Assembly: GCA_965116115.1 (NCBI GenBank)
Contig: OZ220486.1
Location: forward strand, 1,178,001 to 1,242,000
Source of the DNA: JAPOXR01 sp965116115
GTDB lineage: Bacteria; Pseudomonadota; Alphaproteobacteria; Rhodobacterales; Rhodobacteraceae
Reading direction: 5' to 3'
DNA length: 64,000 nt
In this document: positions 26,492-35,679 of the stretch, piece after piece
How the letters are laid out: every line of letters starts with the position of its first letter
Numbering within the stretch: position 1 is the first letter of the stretch
Program-made: the position numbers and the translations under genes
Notes under the pieces: generated by a model
What the model saw: only the letters and a program-made list of their open reading frames with translations
What the model was told of the DNA's origin: nothing
Database searches by the model: none

Positions 26492-27986
26492 CAGGGTACG
26501 CAGAATCCATGTGGATATCGAGGCGTGGGTTCTCGATAAAGAAGCAGATCCCGCCGCCTATCGGCAACGACAGGCTGTAAAGATCGTTCTGCATGCTATT
26601 GCCGCCTTGATGCCGCAGTACGAGTTTCATCTCAAAGGCGGTCTTCTGATGGCCCTTGTTTACGGCAGTCCGCGCCAGACAACGGACATTGACCTGTCGG
26701 CCGGTTTCGCCATTCGGCAGGGTGTCGGCGACGAAATCCGCGCCGCGCTTGACAGGAAGCTTCGGACCGTCACAGCCGAGCTTGGCTATGTGAACATGAA
26801 ACCCAGGGTCAGCACGTTAAAATGGTTTCCAGATCCAAAAAGGGTCAAATACCCGAGTTTTCCCGGTCTGAAAATGAAAATCGCGTATTCAGAACACAGG
26901 CTTGGCGTTTCTCGTGACTCGTCATTCACAATTGACATCTCCTTTAACGAAAAGCTGGGGACTCCTCTGGTCATTGATATTGGCGGGAGAAGGTCACTCC
27001 TCGCCTACGATTTGACTGATCTGGTCGTGGAGAAATATCGAGCCGTGCTTCAGCAGGTTATTCGGCGCCGAGAGCGGTGCCAGGATGTATATGATCTGTG
27101 CCGTCTGACAATCAAAATTGACGACGCCCTCAAGAGACAGATTCTTGATTCCCTGCTGAAGAAGTGCCGGTCTCGCATTCCCATGCCGAACCGTTACTCA
27201 ATGTCTGATCCGGAAATCAAACGGCGTTCCGGAGCGAATTGGGAGACTCTTAAGCTTGAGTTGGAAGAGGTTCCGGATTTTGAAACATGCTTCGACAAGG
27301 TGAAATGCTTTTACGAACGTCTGCCTTGGGAATTAGTAAAGTACAGCTGCAGGACGGGTTGGAATCATCACGCACACATTGAAGGAAATCTAATCATGTG
27401 CGAAATCGAAAAAGCAATAAGCGCTTGGTTCGACAGGGAAGCCTGCCGGGCAGGCCAATTGAGAATTGGCCAAGCCAGAAACAAATGGGTTATCACTGTT
27501 CTTGATATGCTGAACTACAGCAGGGAATATCGAATCAACATTGATTTTACAAAAAACGCAAAGGAAAATCCTGATTTGTTTGGTGGGATGACGGCACACG
27601 GCTGTCTGTTAACTCGGGACAGTCATGCGCCGTGGCTGGTCGTGGTAGTAGACATGGCGATGAAAGGGCGCATGGAAGACGAAGACGAAGAAGATCTGAC
27701 GAGATGGCGCGACGAATATACGAAAGCATCGGAAGAATTGAGGTCAGCCGAGTATCTGGCTCATACTAACGGCTTGACTTGGCAGTGGCTGCGTAAGGAA
27801 GCCGGATCCCCGCTGGCCGATCTAGTCCCATTCTTAAAACATAGAGTAGATGAATCGATGAAAGAGGAGGTTGTCCGCTGGTTTGCCGCGATTCATCGAG
27901 CGGCGTGGCATGAAGGTGAGATCACCGAACTTGCTCGGGAACTCGCGTCCCGAACAGCTGCTTGGAAAATCAATACGGAACAGTGA
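26484..27986 (+). CDS. abiEii: AbiEii nucleotidyltransferase toxin with C-terminal extension
   Basis: This 500-residue protein carries the DUF1814 nucleotidyltransferase fold: HLKGGLLMALVYGSPRQTTDIDLS (49-72) supplies the glycine/serine pair and the DxD metal ligands (D68, D70). A third acidic strand, SFTIDISFNE, follows and then the LAYDLTDLVVEKYRAVLQQ helix of AbiEii toxins. Ordinary AbiEii proteins have about 300 residues. Here roughly 200 extra residues follow, with WVITVLDML, RINIDFTKN and WLVVVVDMA strands and an acidic segment (EDEDEED). I could not assign this domain. It starts inside the end of abiEi. The toxin role is inferred from the family. Confidence 0.82.
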   Translation: MYDRVRRIHVDIEAWVLDKEADPAAYRQRQAVKIVLHAIAALMPQYEFHLKGGLLMALVYGSPRQTTDIDLSAGFAIRQGVGDEIRAALDRKLRTVTAELGYVNMKPRVSTLKWFPDPKRVKYPSFPGLKMKIAYSEHRLGVSRDSSFTIDISFNEKLGTPLVIDIGGRRSLLAYDLTDLVVEKYRAVLQQVIRRRERCQDVYDLCRLTIKIDDALKRQILDSLLKKCRSRIPMPNRYSMSDPEIKRRSGANWETLKLELEEVPDFETCFDKVKCFYERLPWELVKYSCRTGWNHHAHIEGNLIMCEIEKAISAWFDREACRAGQLRIGQARNKWVITVLDMLNYSREYRINIDFTKNAKENPDLFGGMTAHGCLLTRDSHAPWLVVVVDMAMKGRMEDEDEEDLTRWRDEYTKASEELRSAEYLAHTNGLTWQWLRKEAGSPLADLVPFLKHRVDESMKEEVVRWFAAIHRAAWHEGEITELARELASRTAAWKINTEQ

Positions 27987-28688
27987 CCATTTTGACCACT
28001 TCATATAATGAATTTCTGAGTTTGCCGTACGATCCGCATAGACCTGCGTCACTATTATTCCGACACCGTGTGCCATATTGTTGACGATTCAAAAGCAGAA
28101 CAATTCAAAAGCGAAAGCCCTACCTTGAAGCAAATCCCTACTCTTTCTTCGATCGACATGCAAAGACGCTTCGCAGACATAGTGGAGGTGGCTCAAGCCG
28201 CAGTCTAGGACACGGGGCTTGCCGGGCGGTTCGCTGCAAAGCTGAATGGCTCCTTCATATCTCGCCTTTTGGAGGACACGGCATGGCCGACATCGTGGAC
28301 AGCAAGCGAACGAGCGCGATGATGATTAAAGTGGTTCCGGTTTGTCGGACAGCTTGGCGGCTGTGTGCCGTGCGCCACTTGCTGCGGAGCCATGCCCGGC
28401 AGCGTTCAAGGAAGCAGAGCGGCGTGTTCAGGAGAGCGTGAACGCGCCGGGCTGCACGGTCCCGGGCTTTTGGATCAAGCCTCGACGACGAGGCTAAGCG
28501 GGCTGAGCGATGACGGCTCCGTGTGACGGCGACGGCGAAGACGATCATGAGCACGCTCGGCCCGTTGACCTATAGGCGGGCGCGATCTAGTTGACGCGCC
28601 CGGCTCGGGCTGCCGTCGGACCGAGCGAGTTTCATCACCGACACGACGCGCTCGGTGGACTGCGGCTGGCTCGCGGCCTGAACGCCAG
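27987..28688. other. region with decayed gene fragments
   Basis: Roughly 700 bases between convergent defence genes. Apart from the vsr-like fragment described separately, only short frames with no family character occur. Confidence 0.4.
28283..28441 (+). pseudogene. possible vsr (very-short-patch repair endonuclease) N-terminal fragment
   Basis: A GGAGGA site six bases upstream leads into MADIVDSKRTSAMM, close to the Vsr opening MADxVDxxxRSxMM. The rest of the 52-residue frame is unrelated, so at most a short N-terminal relic survives. The match is short and could be coincidental. Confidence 0.3.
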
Positions 28689-29246
28689 CTAAGACCCGGC
28701 AAAGTCACGCAGAAACTTCTTTAACGGCTCCAGTGCTGGCGTATCCAGATTCCAGCAATTGCCGTCCGCGTAGTCGCGCTTTGACCCCTTGGCTTCAACC
28801 CCTACAGCTTCGCAATACGCGTAAACCCTGCCCTTTCTGTCCGGCGTCGAATAAGATTTAAGCTTTAGGCATTCTTCATATGATTCGAAACACTTCTTGA
28901 CATGAGCATGTTCTGGAACCGTCATCTGCAACAGCAAGGATTCCAGATCTCCCTCGCGGCAATTGTCCGGTATCAGAAACCAATCCACCTTCTGTGACGA
29001 AATTCTGTTGACGAAATTCTCTATCTTACTATAGTGGCTCATTTCTAATTTATCCATATCTAATACGATTGCCACAGTTTTTCCTTCATTAATCTGTCGT
29101 TGAATTAAAGGCTCTATTTTATGCAACTTATCGACATTACCTTCGATTTTCTTTATTTCCACTTCCTTGATCTCAAGGTGTCGCATAAGAATTTCAAAAA
29201 ACTTCTTATCATCATTCCCTTCAACAAACAGAATATAGTCAACCAT
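28689..29246 (-). CDS. TOPRIM-domain protein (DUF3226/DUF4435-like), partner of the upstream ATPase
   Basis: This 185-residue protein shows a TOPRIM fold: ILFVEGNDDKKFF (catalytic Glu9) and VLDMDK (D63, D65), with IPDNCREGDLESLLLQM in the middle. It lies 11 bases downstream of an AAA ATPase on the same strand. Split ATPase/TOPRIM pairs of this kind occur in PARIS (AriA-AriB) and other OLD-related defence systems, where the TOPRIM protein is the nuclease effector. Both genes are markedly AT-richer than their surroundings, which indicates horizontal transfer. No frameshift is visible, so it could be functional. Exact system identity is uncertain. Confidence 0.8.
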   Translation of the reverse strand: MVDYILFVEGNDDKKFFEILMRHLEIKEVEIKKIEGNVDKLHKIEPLIQRQINEGKTVAIVLDMDKLEMSHYSKIENFVNRISSQKVDWFLIPDNCREGDLESLLLQMTVPEHAHVKKCFESYEECLKLKSYSTPDRKGRVYAYCEAVGVEAKGSKRDYADGNCWNLDTPALEPLKKFLRDFAGS

Positions 29247-29257
29247 TTTAGCAGGAA

Positions 29258-30364
29258 TTACCTTATCTCGATTCCATGCTCAATGCAGTGGTCAAATTTT
29301 TCATAATCATACCTGTAAGGTCGAATTAATCCATCCTTGTCCTTCGCAAGCACATAGCTTCTGATAGCCCCCCGCATATCAGCGAACTGTTCTTCCTGCA
29401 ACACATCCCTCAACCCTTGGAGTACGTCCACACTGTGTGTAGTGCAGAATATCTGAATCTGTTGATTGTTTACTTGCGCCAACAGGACCTGCAATAACTG
29501 TCTGACGGCTGTGAAATGTAACCCGTTCTCTATCTCATCGATAAGGAGGATTTGTGCATATCCCAGCATACCAGCGGTAAGAATCTCAGTGGCTCTTATC
29601 ATACCGTTGCCGAACATGTTCAGGGGCATCATTTGTTCTAAGCCAATATCCAAGTATGCCAGATCTCCATCTGTAGTAATTTTATTCAGCCTTGGATCTA
29701 TAAAACGAAGTGCTTCAAGGAGTTTGTCTTCATTATTGTTGATTATTAATTTGCTTATCGCTTGCGTATTGTAACCCCTCCCTGGTGTGAGTATTTGAGT
29801 AGAAATGGTCAAGTTATCCAACTCGTTTTGATTGATAGAAAATTTAACATTAAGCTTGTCGGGTGAAACAATATCAAGAGTTCCTTCGAAAGGCTTCTCC
29901 GAATCATTCACAATTATGGTTGCACTGTAACGCCATACCCGTCTTCGCGCTGATGTTTCCAAGGTTTGCCTAACAACTCCAGGTGTTTCTGAATGATAGC
30001 CAATATTTTGAGTCGGGACAATTATTTCACTTTCGGGAACATGAGAAGATATGGATAATTTTCTTTTTTCCGAAGAAATCATTGTTCCAGTCATAGAAAT
30101 ATCAGCATCTAAGTCGAGATTATGAAAATAATATGTTAAATCTTCAAACCCGCGCACAAGATAGTTTCGGGAATTGTGCAATGCAACAGGAGTCGTACCA
30201 GCAGCAAAGCCGTTAAACAGGAATATGGCTTCGAGAAGCGAAGTTTTTCCAACACCATTCGCGCCTAGTATAACATTGAAGCCGCCGATGTTATCGAGAT
30301 CAAATGTCTCCAGCCCCTTGAAGCGGTTGATCTCAATCTTGTTCAGGCGTCGGTCGTTCAGCAT
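29258..30364 (-). CDS. OLD/PARIS-like AAA (ABC-type) ATPase
   Basis: This 368-residue SMC-like ATPase begins MLNDRRLNKIEINRFKGLE. Walker A GANGVGKT spans residues 34-41. The ABC-type signature region near NMFGNGMIRATEILTA is followed by Walker B AQILLIDEIENGLHF and the switch histidine in CTTHSVDVLQGL. This is the AAA_15/AAA_21 architecture with the ATPase core split by a middle domain. The TOPRIM gene follows directly. In PARIS-type systems the ATPase senses phage triggers and releases the nuclease; that role is inferred here. The region upstream (30365-30466) could hold the promoter, and an IS66 copy ends there. Confidence 0.85.
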   Translation of the reverse strand: MLNDRRLNKIEINRFKGLETFDLDNIGGFNVILGANGVGKTSLLEAIFLFNGFAAGTTPVALHNSRNYLVRGFEDLTYYFHNLDLDADISMTGTMISSEKRKLSISSHVPESEIIVPTQNIGYHSETPGVVRQTLETSARRRVWRYSATIIVNDSEKPFEGTLDIVSPDKLNVKFSINQNELDNLTISTQILTPGRGYNTQAISKLIINNNEDKLLEALRFIDPRLNKITTDGDLAYLDIGLEQMMPLNMFGNGMIRATEILTAGMLGYAQILLIDEIENGLHFTAVRQLLQVLLAQVNNQQIQIFCTTHSVDVLQGLRDVLQEEQFADMRGAIRSYVLAKDKDGLIRPYRYDYEKFDHCIEHGIEIR

Positions 30365-30466
30365 CTTGAAATAGCCTATGCGAAAATCGCGCCATCGTGT
30401 TCAGCCGGTTGGCGGGAAATCGGATATTGGTGATTTCTCCTCCAAGTTGTCAAGGTAAAAATGGCG

Positions 30467-31990
30467 GCAACTAGTCAGGTACCCGGCAGGTGTTCCCGGA
30501 GAGGGGGTCATCCGCCGCCGGCGGTCATTGGAATATTTTTTCAGAAGCACGGGATTCAGGAGCGGAGCCCGCTCAGGAATTGACCAGCCGGAGTTTCAGT
30601 TCCGCCGGATCCGCCCGGAGCGCGTCAAGGAGGGGCTGGTTCTGCTTGCGGGTGGTCTCGATCAGCGTCCGCAGGACCGCACAGCTCCGGCAGCAGCCGT
30701 ATGCTTTCAGATACACTTTCAGCATCCGCAGGTCCCGCTCGGCCTGATTGTTCGTTGCCGGCACCGCTGGGTTCCGCGTGAACATCAGGACGCCCGCCCG
30801 ATGATCCCGCAGCCGCAGGACGAGGTTGAAACCCTGCGCTTTTTCCGTCTCCCGCGCCGCTTCCGCTTCCCGCCGTCCGGCGGCGGCAGCCCCTCGTGCC
30901 AAGCGACGGCGGCGGCGACGATCCCGTCATACTCCCTTATCGATCCGGTCCGCCGCCTCCGCGGACAGCGTTTCCCCGGCGCGGGCCGCCTCGTTGACTT
31001 CGTACGCGCCCCTTTGAAGCAGCTTGCTCATTTCCGCCGCCCAGGCCTCGCCGTGAAACTCCGTCAGAGCCTCAAGTTCGCGCAAGAGGTGAGCGATGCA
31101 GTGCGCATGGCTCACCCCGGCTATGTTCCAGTACGGTTGCTGGAAGTCATGAACCGCGATGCCGGTCGCGTGCGCGGTCACATCACCGCGGCTTTCGCCG
31201 AGACGGAAAAAACTGAGAAGCTCCGTGCAGACGACGTGAAACCAGCGGAGCCTGCCGTCGACGCGGACCCCGGTCTCAGCTGTATGCTTGACCGCGGCCC
31301 TCGCCGCCGAAGCGCCGACATGCCCGGCGAAGCCGGAAAACCTCCCGGCGCCGCTGTCGAGCAAAGCGGAAACCGTTCCCGGGGACACGGACACGCCGAA
31401 CAGGTCTCTCATCAGCCGGACCAGCCGCCGGCGCGGGATCATCTGCGCCGCCGACAGGTAACGCACCGTCGAACGCACTCCCGGACCGTACTGCGCCGGG
31501 GCCTTCACGCCCTCCGGAAAGCGGCCCGCGCTCACCGCCCCGCAGCCGGGGCAGACCGCCCTGTGAACCCGGTGTTCAACAGTCTCCAGCGCGACCGGCG
31601 AAATGTCCGCGACCTGCCGCCGGACATACCCCTCCGATGCCGCACCGGCGAGGGACGCGCCGCATCCGCGGCAGGTATCGGGATGATGATCCTCGACCCT
31701 GTCCGGGGTCTCGACAAGGCTCATCGTCGTTCCCTTATGACCGGGCTGCCCGCCCGGCCTGCGCCCCGACGAAGCTTTTCTCTTCGGCGCCGGCTTGGAA
31801 AACCCGTCGCTCAACGGCGGCGGCTGATGGCTGTTGCCGCTGTTCGTTCCCAGCCGCCGCTCAAGCTCGGAAACGCGGCCCTGCGCAGCCGCAAGCGCCG
31901 CGGCGGCTTCATCACGCTCGGCGGCAATCGCATCACGCTCAGCGAAAGCAGCGTCACGATCCGCGACAGCCTCGGCAAGTCTCGCCGCGT
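30467..31990 (-). pseudogene. IS66 element, 5'-truncated, with disabled TnpC
   Basis: The 3' end CAACTAGTCAGGTA at 30468 matches the complete IS66 terminus. TnpC is recognisable from the coiled N-terminal segment through the zinc-ribbon region (CRGCGASL...CPGCGAVSAG) to NNQAERDLRMLK. It is broken by a frameshift near 30927. The catalytic Asp of the MDETGVR motif is changed (TAETGVR). The 5' end is lost at about 31990, where ISNCY sequence begins. Confidence 0.85.
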
Positions 31991-32080
31991 TGCGTTGAGA
32001 CGGATGTTCATTTCATGGATGCGGTGCGCCGCATGGTGAGGGAGACGGCGCGGGAGACTTGTCGGCGGGGCGTTCCCGAC

Positions 32081-32210
32081 TAGTAGTTTGACATTGTTAT
32101 ATTGATGAATAAAAATAGTGAGGTAGACGCTCCAGTAATATCAAGCTTGTTGTTTCTGGTTTCTTCTCCCAACCTGTTTTTACCGTCAATTCTGCTGTGT
32201 CAGACTACTA
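32081..32210. repeat. 130-bp MITE with TAGTAGTyTGACA inverted ends
   Basis: It begins TAGTAGTTTGACATTG and ends CAATTCTGCTGTGTCAGACTACTA-like with inverted tips, and interrupts ISNCY copy A at a point where copies B and C have CCCGACTGG or CCCGGCTGG continuing into GCGGCAGAG. TA flanks each end. It is AT-rich and has no coding capacity. A related end occurs at 15751. Confidence 0.75.
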
Positions 32211-32306
32211 GCGGCAGAGCGCGCATCTGCAGGCCGTTCTGCGGCAGCTGCTTCACGGCGTCCGCACGCGGCGGCGGCAGACGGAGAAGGCCGTCAGGGA
32301 GTATCT

Positions 32307-32614
32307 CATATGAATCAAACCAAGGATAATTCCATAAGGAGTTGTCCACAGGGGTTGCTCGGCGCGAGGCTGCAGCAAACTTTCATTTCACCGCTCATCC
32401 GCAGCCGTGTTATCCTGTCGCTGAATCCCCTTGCCGGCTGCTGCCGGCAAGGGGAGGCGGGGGCGAAAGCCCCCGCCAGGCCGGGTCGGGCCGATAGTTT
32501 CTTGGTTCATGGAACCGTACCGCAGCATGGCCGGCCCGGCCTTCCCGTCCCTGCGTCCTGAACAGCTGCCTGGATCAAGATCCGAATCATCTCTGAGAAC
32601 AGGAGCATAGGGGC
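32307..32614 (+). ncRNA. candidate IS110 bridge RNA region, copy A
   Basis: This non-coding left-end region precedes the transposase gene, where IS110 (not IS1111) elements encode a bridge RNA that pairs with donor and target DNA. It contains a GGATAA/TTGTCC hairpin near the tip, a 12-bp stem CCCCTTGCCGGC with loop TGCT, and directly after it a 9-bp stem GGCGGGGGC closed by a GAAA loop. The same arrangement occurs in copy B and in the remnants at 16701 and 62522. Transcript ends cannot be set from sequence. Confidence 0.6.
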
Positions 32615-33622
32615 ATGACGAAAATATGCGCAGGACTGGCTATAAGCAAGGACACGATCAATGCGCATGCCGCCGGCGTCGACCGCCGGTTCAAAAACGA
32701 CCGCCCGGGCTTCCGGGCGATCGACGGGTTTCTGAGAAAACACGGGGTGCGGCGGGTCGCTGTCGAAGCGACCGGACGGCTGCACCGGGCGGTTCATCAG
32801 TCGCTGCACGACAGAGGTTACGAAGTCTGCATCGCTGAGCCCCGCCAGGCGCGGCGCTTCGCTGAAGCGACCGGGCAGCCAGTGAAGACCGACAGGGCAG
32901 CTGCGAGGGTGCTCGCCGCTTTCGTGGCGGCTTTCGCCGATCTCCCGGCTGCCGAGCCGAAATCCGCGTTCATTGACCGCCTTAATGATCTCATGGTCGC
33001 TCGCGGGCAACTGGTTGAGAGTATTAAAAAATTGCGCCAGTGCCGCTGTGATCTCCAAGATAAGTCAGCGAAAAAGGCCATGGAGAAAGCTGTCAAAGCC
33101 AACGAGCGGCAGAAGGAATCTCTCGAAACCGGAATCGAGGAGCATATCAAGAGCGATCCTGACCAGGCCCGCGCTTACCGCATCCTGATGTCCGTTTCCG
33201 GCATCGGACCGGTCACGGCCGCCGCTCTGCTCGGCTGGCTCCCGGAACTCGGGCAGCTCGACAGCCGGCAGGCCGCGGCTCTCGCCGGAACCGCGCCGTT
33301 CGCCCGCGACAGCGGCGCGAAGAAAGGAGCCCGGCGCATCCGCGGCGGACGCTTCCGCCCGAGGCGGGCCCTCTATATGGCGGCTTTGACGGCTGTGCGG
33401 TTCAATAAAGATATGTCCGCATTCTATGACCGGCTCACCGGGCGGGGGAAATGTCATAAGGTCGCCCTTGTCGCCGTCATGCGCAAGCCGGCGGTCTTGG
33501 CGAACAAGCTGCTGCGCGAACGGCGCGGCTGGGAAAAACGCGCCCCGTCCGCGTCCGGACGGCCGAGCTGCGCTCCGGAGCGGCCGATTCGGCGGCCCGC
33601 GACTGCTGCCGCGGCCTCCTGA
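32615..33622 (+). CDS. IS110-family transposase, copy A, catalytic residues substituted
   Basis: This 335-residue protein has a RuvC-like N-terminal domain and the C-terminal serine domain (GIGPVTAAALLGWLPELG, APFARDSGAKKG with Ser233). Compared with copy B, two of the four DEDD acidic residues are alanine: D9 (GLAISKD instead of GLDISKD) and D96 (KTDRAAAR instead of KTDRVDAR). E51 and D93 remain. The frame is intact and the gene is otherwise about 93 percent like copy B by eye. It is therefore probably not an active recombinase, unless the changes are tolerated. Confidence 0.88.
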   Translation: MTKICAGLAISKDTINAHAAGVDRRFKNDRPGFRAIDGFLRKHGVRRVAVEATGRLHRAVHQSLHDRGYEVCIAEPRQARRFAEATGQPVKTDRAAARVLAAFVAAFADLPAAEPKSAFIDRLNDLMVARGQLVESIKKLRQCRCDLQDKSAKKAMEKAVKANERQKESLETGIEEHIKSDPDQARAYRILMSVSGIGPVTAAALLGWLPELGQLDSRQAAALAGTAPFARDSGAKKGARRIRGGRFRPRRALYMAALTAVRFNKDMSAFYDRLTGRGKCHKVALVAVMRKPAVLANKLLRERRGWEKRAPSASGRPSCAPERPIRRPATAAAAS

Positions 33623-34671
33623 ACCGAAGGAGCTTCCATGGAGAAAATGTGCGAAAGCTGTGGGAAAAAGGAAACAAGGGCTGAATTTCCTCCCGGAACG
33701 CCCTTGAAACCGAACATGGATGCTGCGGTTTTGCCGCCGCCTCGTCGCGAAGACGGCTGAGACTTTTTCGGCTTCAGCGGCGGCCGGCGCCGGCGCGTTA
33801 AAACTGTGTTTGATCGACAGCTGTCCAGCGCACGCCAGGCGGCAGATCGACCAGGTCAGCCGCCGCCTGCTCCAGGGGGAGATGATACCGCGGAACAAGA
33901 AGGTGTTCTCGATTTTCGAGCCGAATGCGCGGCAGCTCGCTGAGGGCAAGGCCGGCTCGCCCGCAGCGCTGGTAGTTCCGATGGTTGTCGTCGAGGATCA
34001 GTATCAGTTCATAACTGTCATGAGATCATGCAGGAAGGCTCCGATGTTCACCATGCCGTTCCGGTCGTCGCGGCGGCGCAGGAGCGGTTTCCGGAACTCC
34101 GGGCCTGCGGTTTCGACCGCGGCTTTCACAGCCCGGAGAACCGCCGCGATCCAGCTGCCATGCTTGATCTGAACGCGCTGCCGAAGAAGGGATATCTTTC
34201 GAAGGCGGAGCGGGAGCGGCAGTCGGAACCCGGCTTCGCCGAGGCCCGCCGTCAGCATCCGGCGGTTGAATCGGCGATCAGCTGTCTCGAGCGCCGCGGT
34301 CTCGACCGGGTGCGGAGCCATGGCCGCGACGGCTTCGCCCGCACCGCGGCCTCAGCGGCGCTGGCCGCGAACTGCTGCCGGCTCGGAAGGCTTCTGGGAA
34401 AAAACAGCGGATGCGGAACAGAAAGCGATTGCGACGACGCGCCGCCTGACCCTCCCCCCTTCATCGAAATAACGGCTTTCTCCCGGGTATCTGAACCCGG
34501 GAGCGGTCAGCCGTGCTCCGGCGGCCCGCAAACTCGATGTCAGCAATTAATTTCCGCCGTCCGGCGTGCTTCAGGAGCCCGGATCCGGGCCGGATCCGCC
34601 GCCGGATGGCGGCCCGGCCGCGCCGAGCTGCCGCCGGACGCCGACGAAAACAGGGGTTTTCTGACAGACAC

Positions 34672-35106
34672 GAGGTAATCAAACCAGTGCCGTACATCGG
34701 TGCGGTTGATTTTCGTGATACGCATCGTGCCGAAGAAGGGCACGAGGTGGCGGTCGATCAGTTGGGAGTTGCACGCCCTCGCGGCCGACTTCATGCGCCG
34801 CCAAGGGCGGTGCTGGAAGCCGTCCACGAAGTTGGCGAACAGCGGCCCGGTCTCGCCGTCGGCCTTGGCTTCCGCGATGACGGCAATGGCATTCTACCTC
34901 GCCGTGGCGTCGGTCCCGAGGATGGTCTTCGGGGCGCCGATGGGGCGCAGGGCCCGGACGAAGAAGGTCTCCGTCCTGTTCTTGGCGACCGTGAAGCCGA
35001 AGGCGGGCAGGTTCCTGTCGATGACGGTCAGGCCGTATCGTACGGGTTTCTTTCCCTTGAAGGTGCGTCGGACCGTTCGCTCGTTGGTAGTGGCATGGAT
35101 GCGCAT
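34672..35106 (-). pseudogene. tyrosine recombinase (integrase) N-terminal fragment
   Basis: The minus-strand frame from MRIHATTNERTVRRTF gives the arm-binding domain (GLTVIDRNLPAFGFTVAKN). After an in-frame TAG it continues with the core-binding domain (LIDRHLVPFFGTMRITKINRTDVRHWFDYL) up to the ISNCY end at 34671. The catalytic domain with the R...HxxR...Y residues is missing. It is a relic of an integrative element that may have brought the neighbouring HigBA genes. Confidence 0.75.
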
Positions 35107-35679
35107 GGGCGTATCTCCGCTGTCTGTTCCCTCGGGCACCGTCCGTTCCGAGGGAGCAGAACGACACTCTTGAACGGATAACGTGCCCCGCGCGCGGGAT
35201 TGCGGCCACAGGCTGGGGCTGACCTAATCATTTGTCACGCAACGGAAAACTCTTGACCGATGCAGACCGGTCTGGCCTCGCTCTCTGCATCAACGATGCG
35301 TCAGGTGTGAGAACCACCGCGCCGAAGGGCGTTCCAATCGCGCTTCCTGGCCGCTCAACCCGTCGGGTGATGCAAGCCGCTGTGCCATCAGCATTCAGCC
35401 CGAGAGGCGCTTGAGCGGCAGCGTCCGCCGCGCACTTGCGGAGACAGTCCTGCGAATCGCCGCGCGGCTTCCGGGCGGCACGATAGGAAGCGCGAGGGAA
35501 CGATGCAATGCGCCCCGTACCGTCGGCGGCGATGCGGGCTCGGACGCTCCCGCCGATGAACATGGGTTCCCGCAAATCATCGTCGGAAGGTGCTCCCGCT
35601 AGTGCTCCGCAACGTTGCCGCTGGATGCGACGACGCGGCGGACGCTTGCGGCGTGTGGCGTGACGCGCTACAGTGAATC
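35107..35679. other. region without an assignable gene
   Basis: Overlapping open frames exist on both strands at 35228-35575. The minus-strand frame (115 residues) has no recognised motif, and I cannot tell whether either is real. No tRNA-like or att-like structure was recognised. Confidence 0.35.

Larger units (their letters stand above)
32305..33722 (+). mobile_element. IS110-family element copy A (1418 bp)
   Basis: It is inserted in the ISNCY transposase gene: the uninterrupted homologue reads GTATCTGCGGTTTTGCC, here GTATCT is followed by CATATGAATC at the left, and GAACATGGATG by CTGCGGTTTTG at the right. Thus a CT dinucleotide lies at both junctions, as known for IS110-type recombination. 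There are no terminal inverted repeats. It carries a ~308-base structured 5' region and one transposase gene. Confidence 0.9.
31991..34671 (+). mobile_element. ISNCY-type element copy A, truncated and interrupted
   Basis: Transposase fragments in order on the plus strand are VETDVHF/MDAVRRMVRETARE (about 32000-32080), QAVLRQLLHGV-like coding to 32304, then CRRLVAKTAETF (33725) through VFSIFEPNARQLAEGKAGSP to HPAVESAISCLERRGLDRVRSHG (34330). The right end is CTGACAGACAC at 34661-34671. The 5' part is missing, a 130-bp MITE sits at 32081 and IS110 at 32305. The gene is dead. Confidence 0.8.

Noticed and set aside
30528..32039. 503-residue plus-strand frame
   Set aside because: It is antisense to the IS66 TnpC remnant; the same reading exists opposite the intact IS66 copies.
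34513..35181. 222-residue plus-strand frame
   Set aside because: It is the antisense shadow of the integrase fragment on the minus strand, which has clear domain character.
35228..35575. 115-residue minus-strand and 60-residue plus-strand frames
   Set aside because: They overlap each other on opposite strands and neither shows a motif or a good ribosome-binding site, so no CDS was called.
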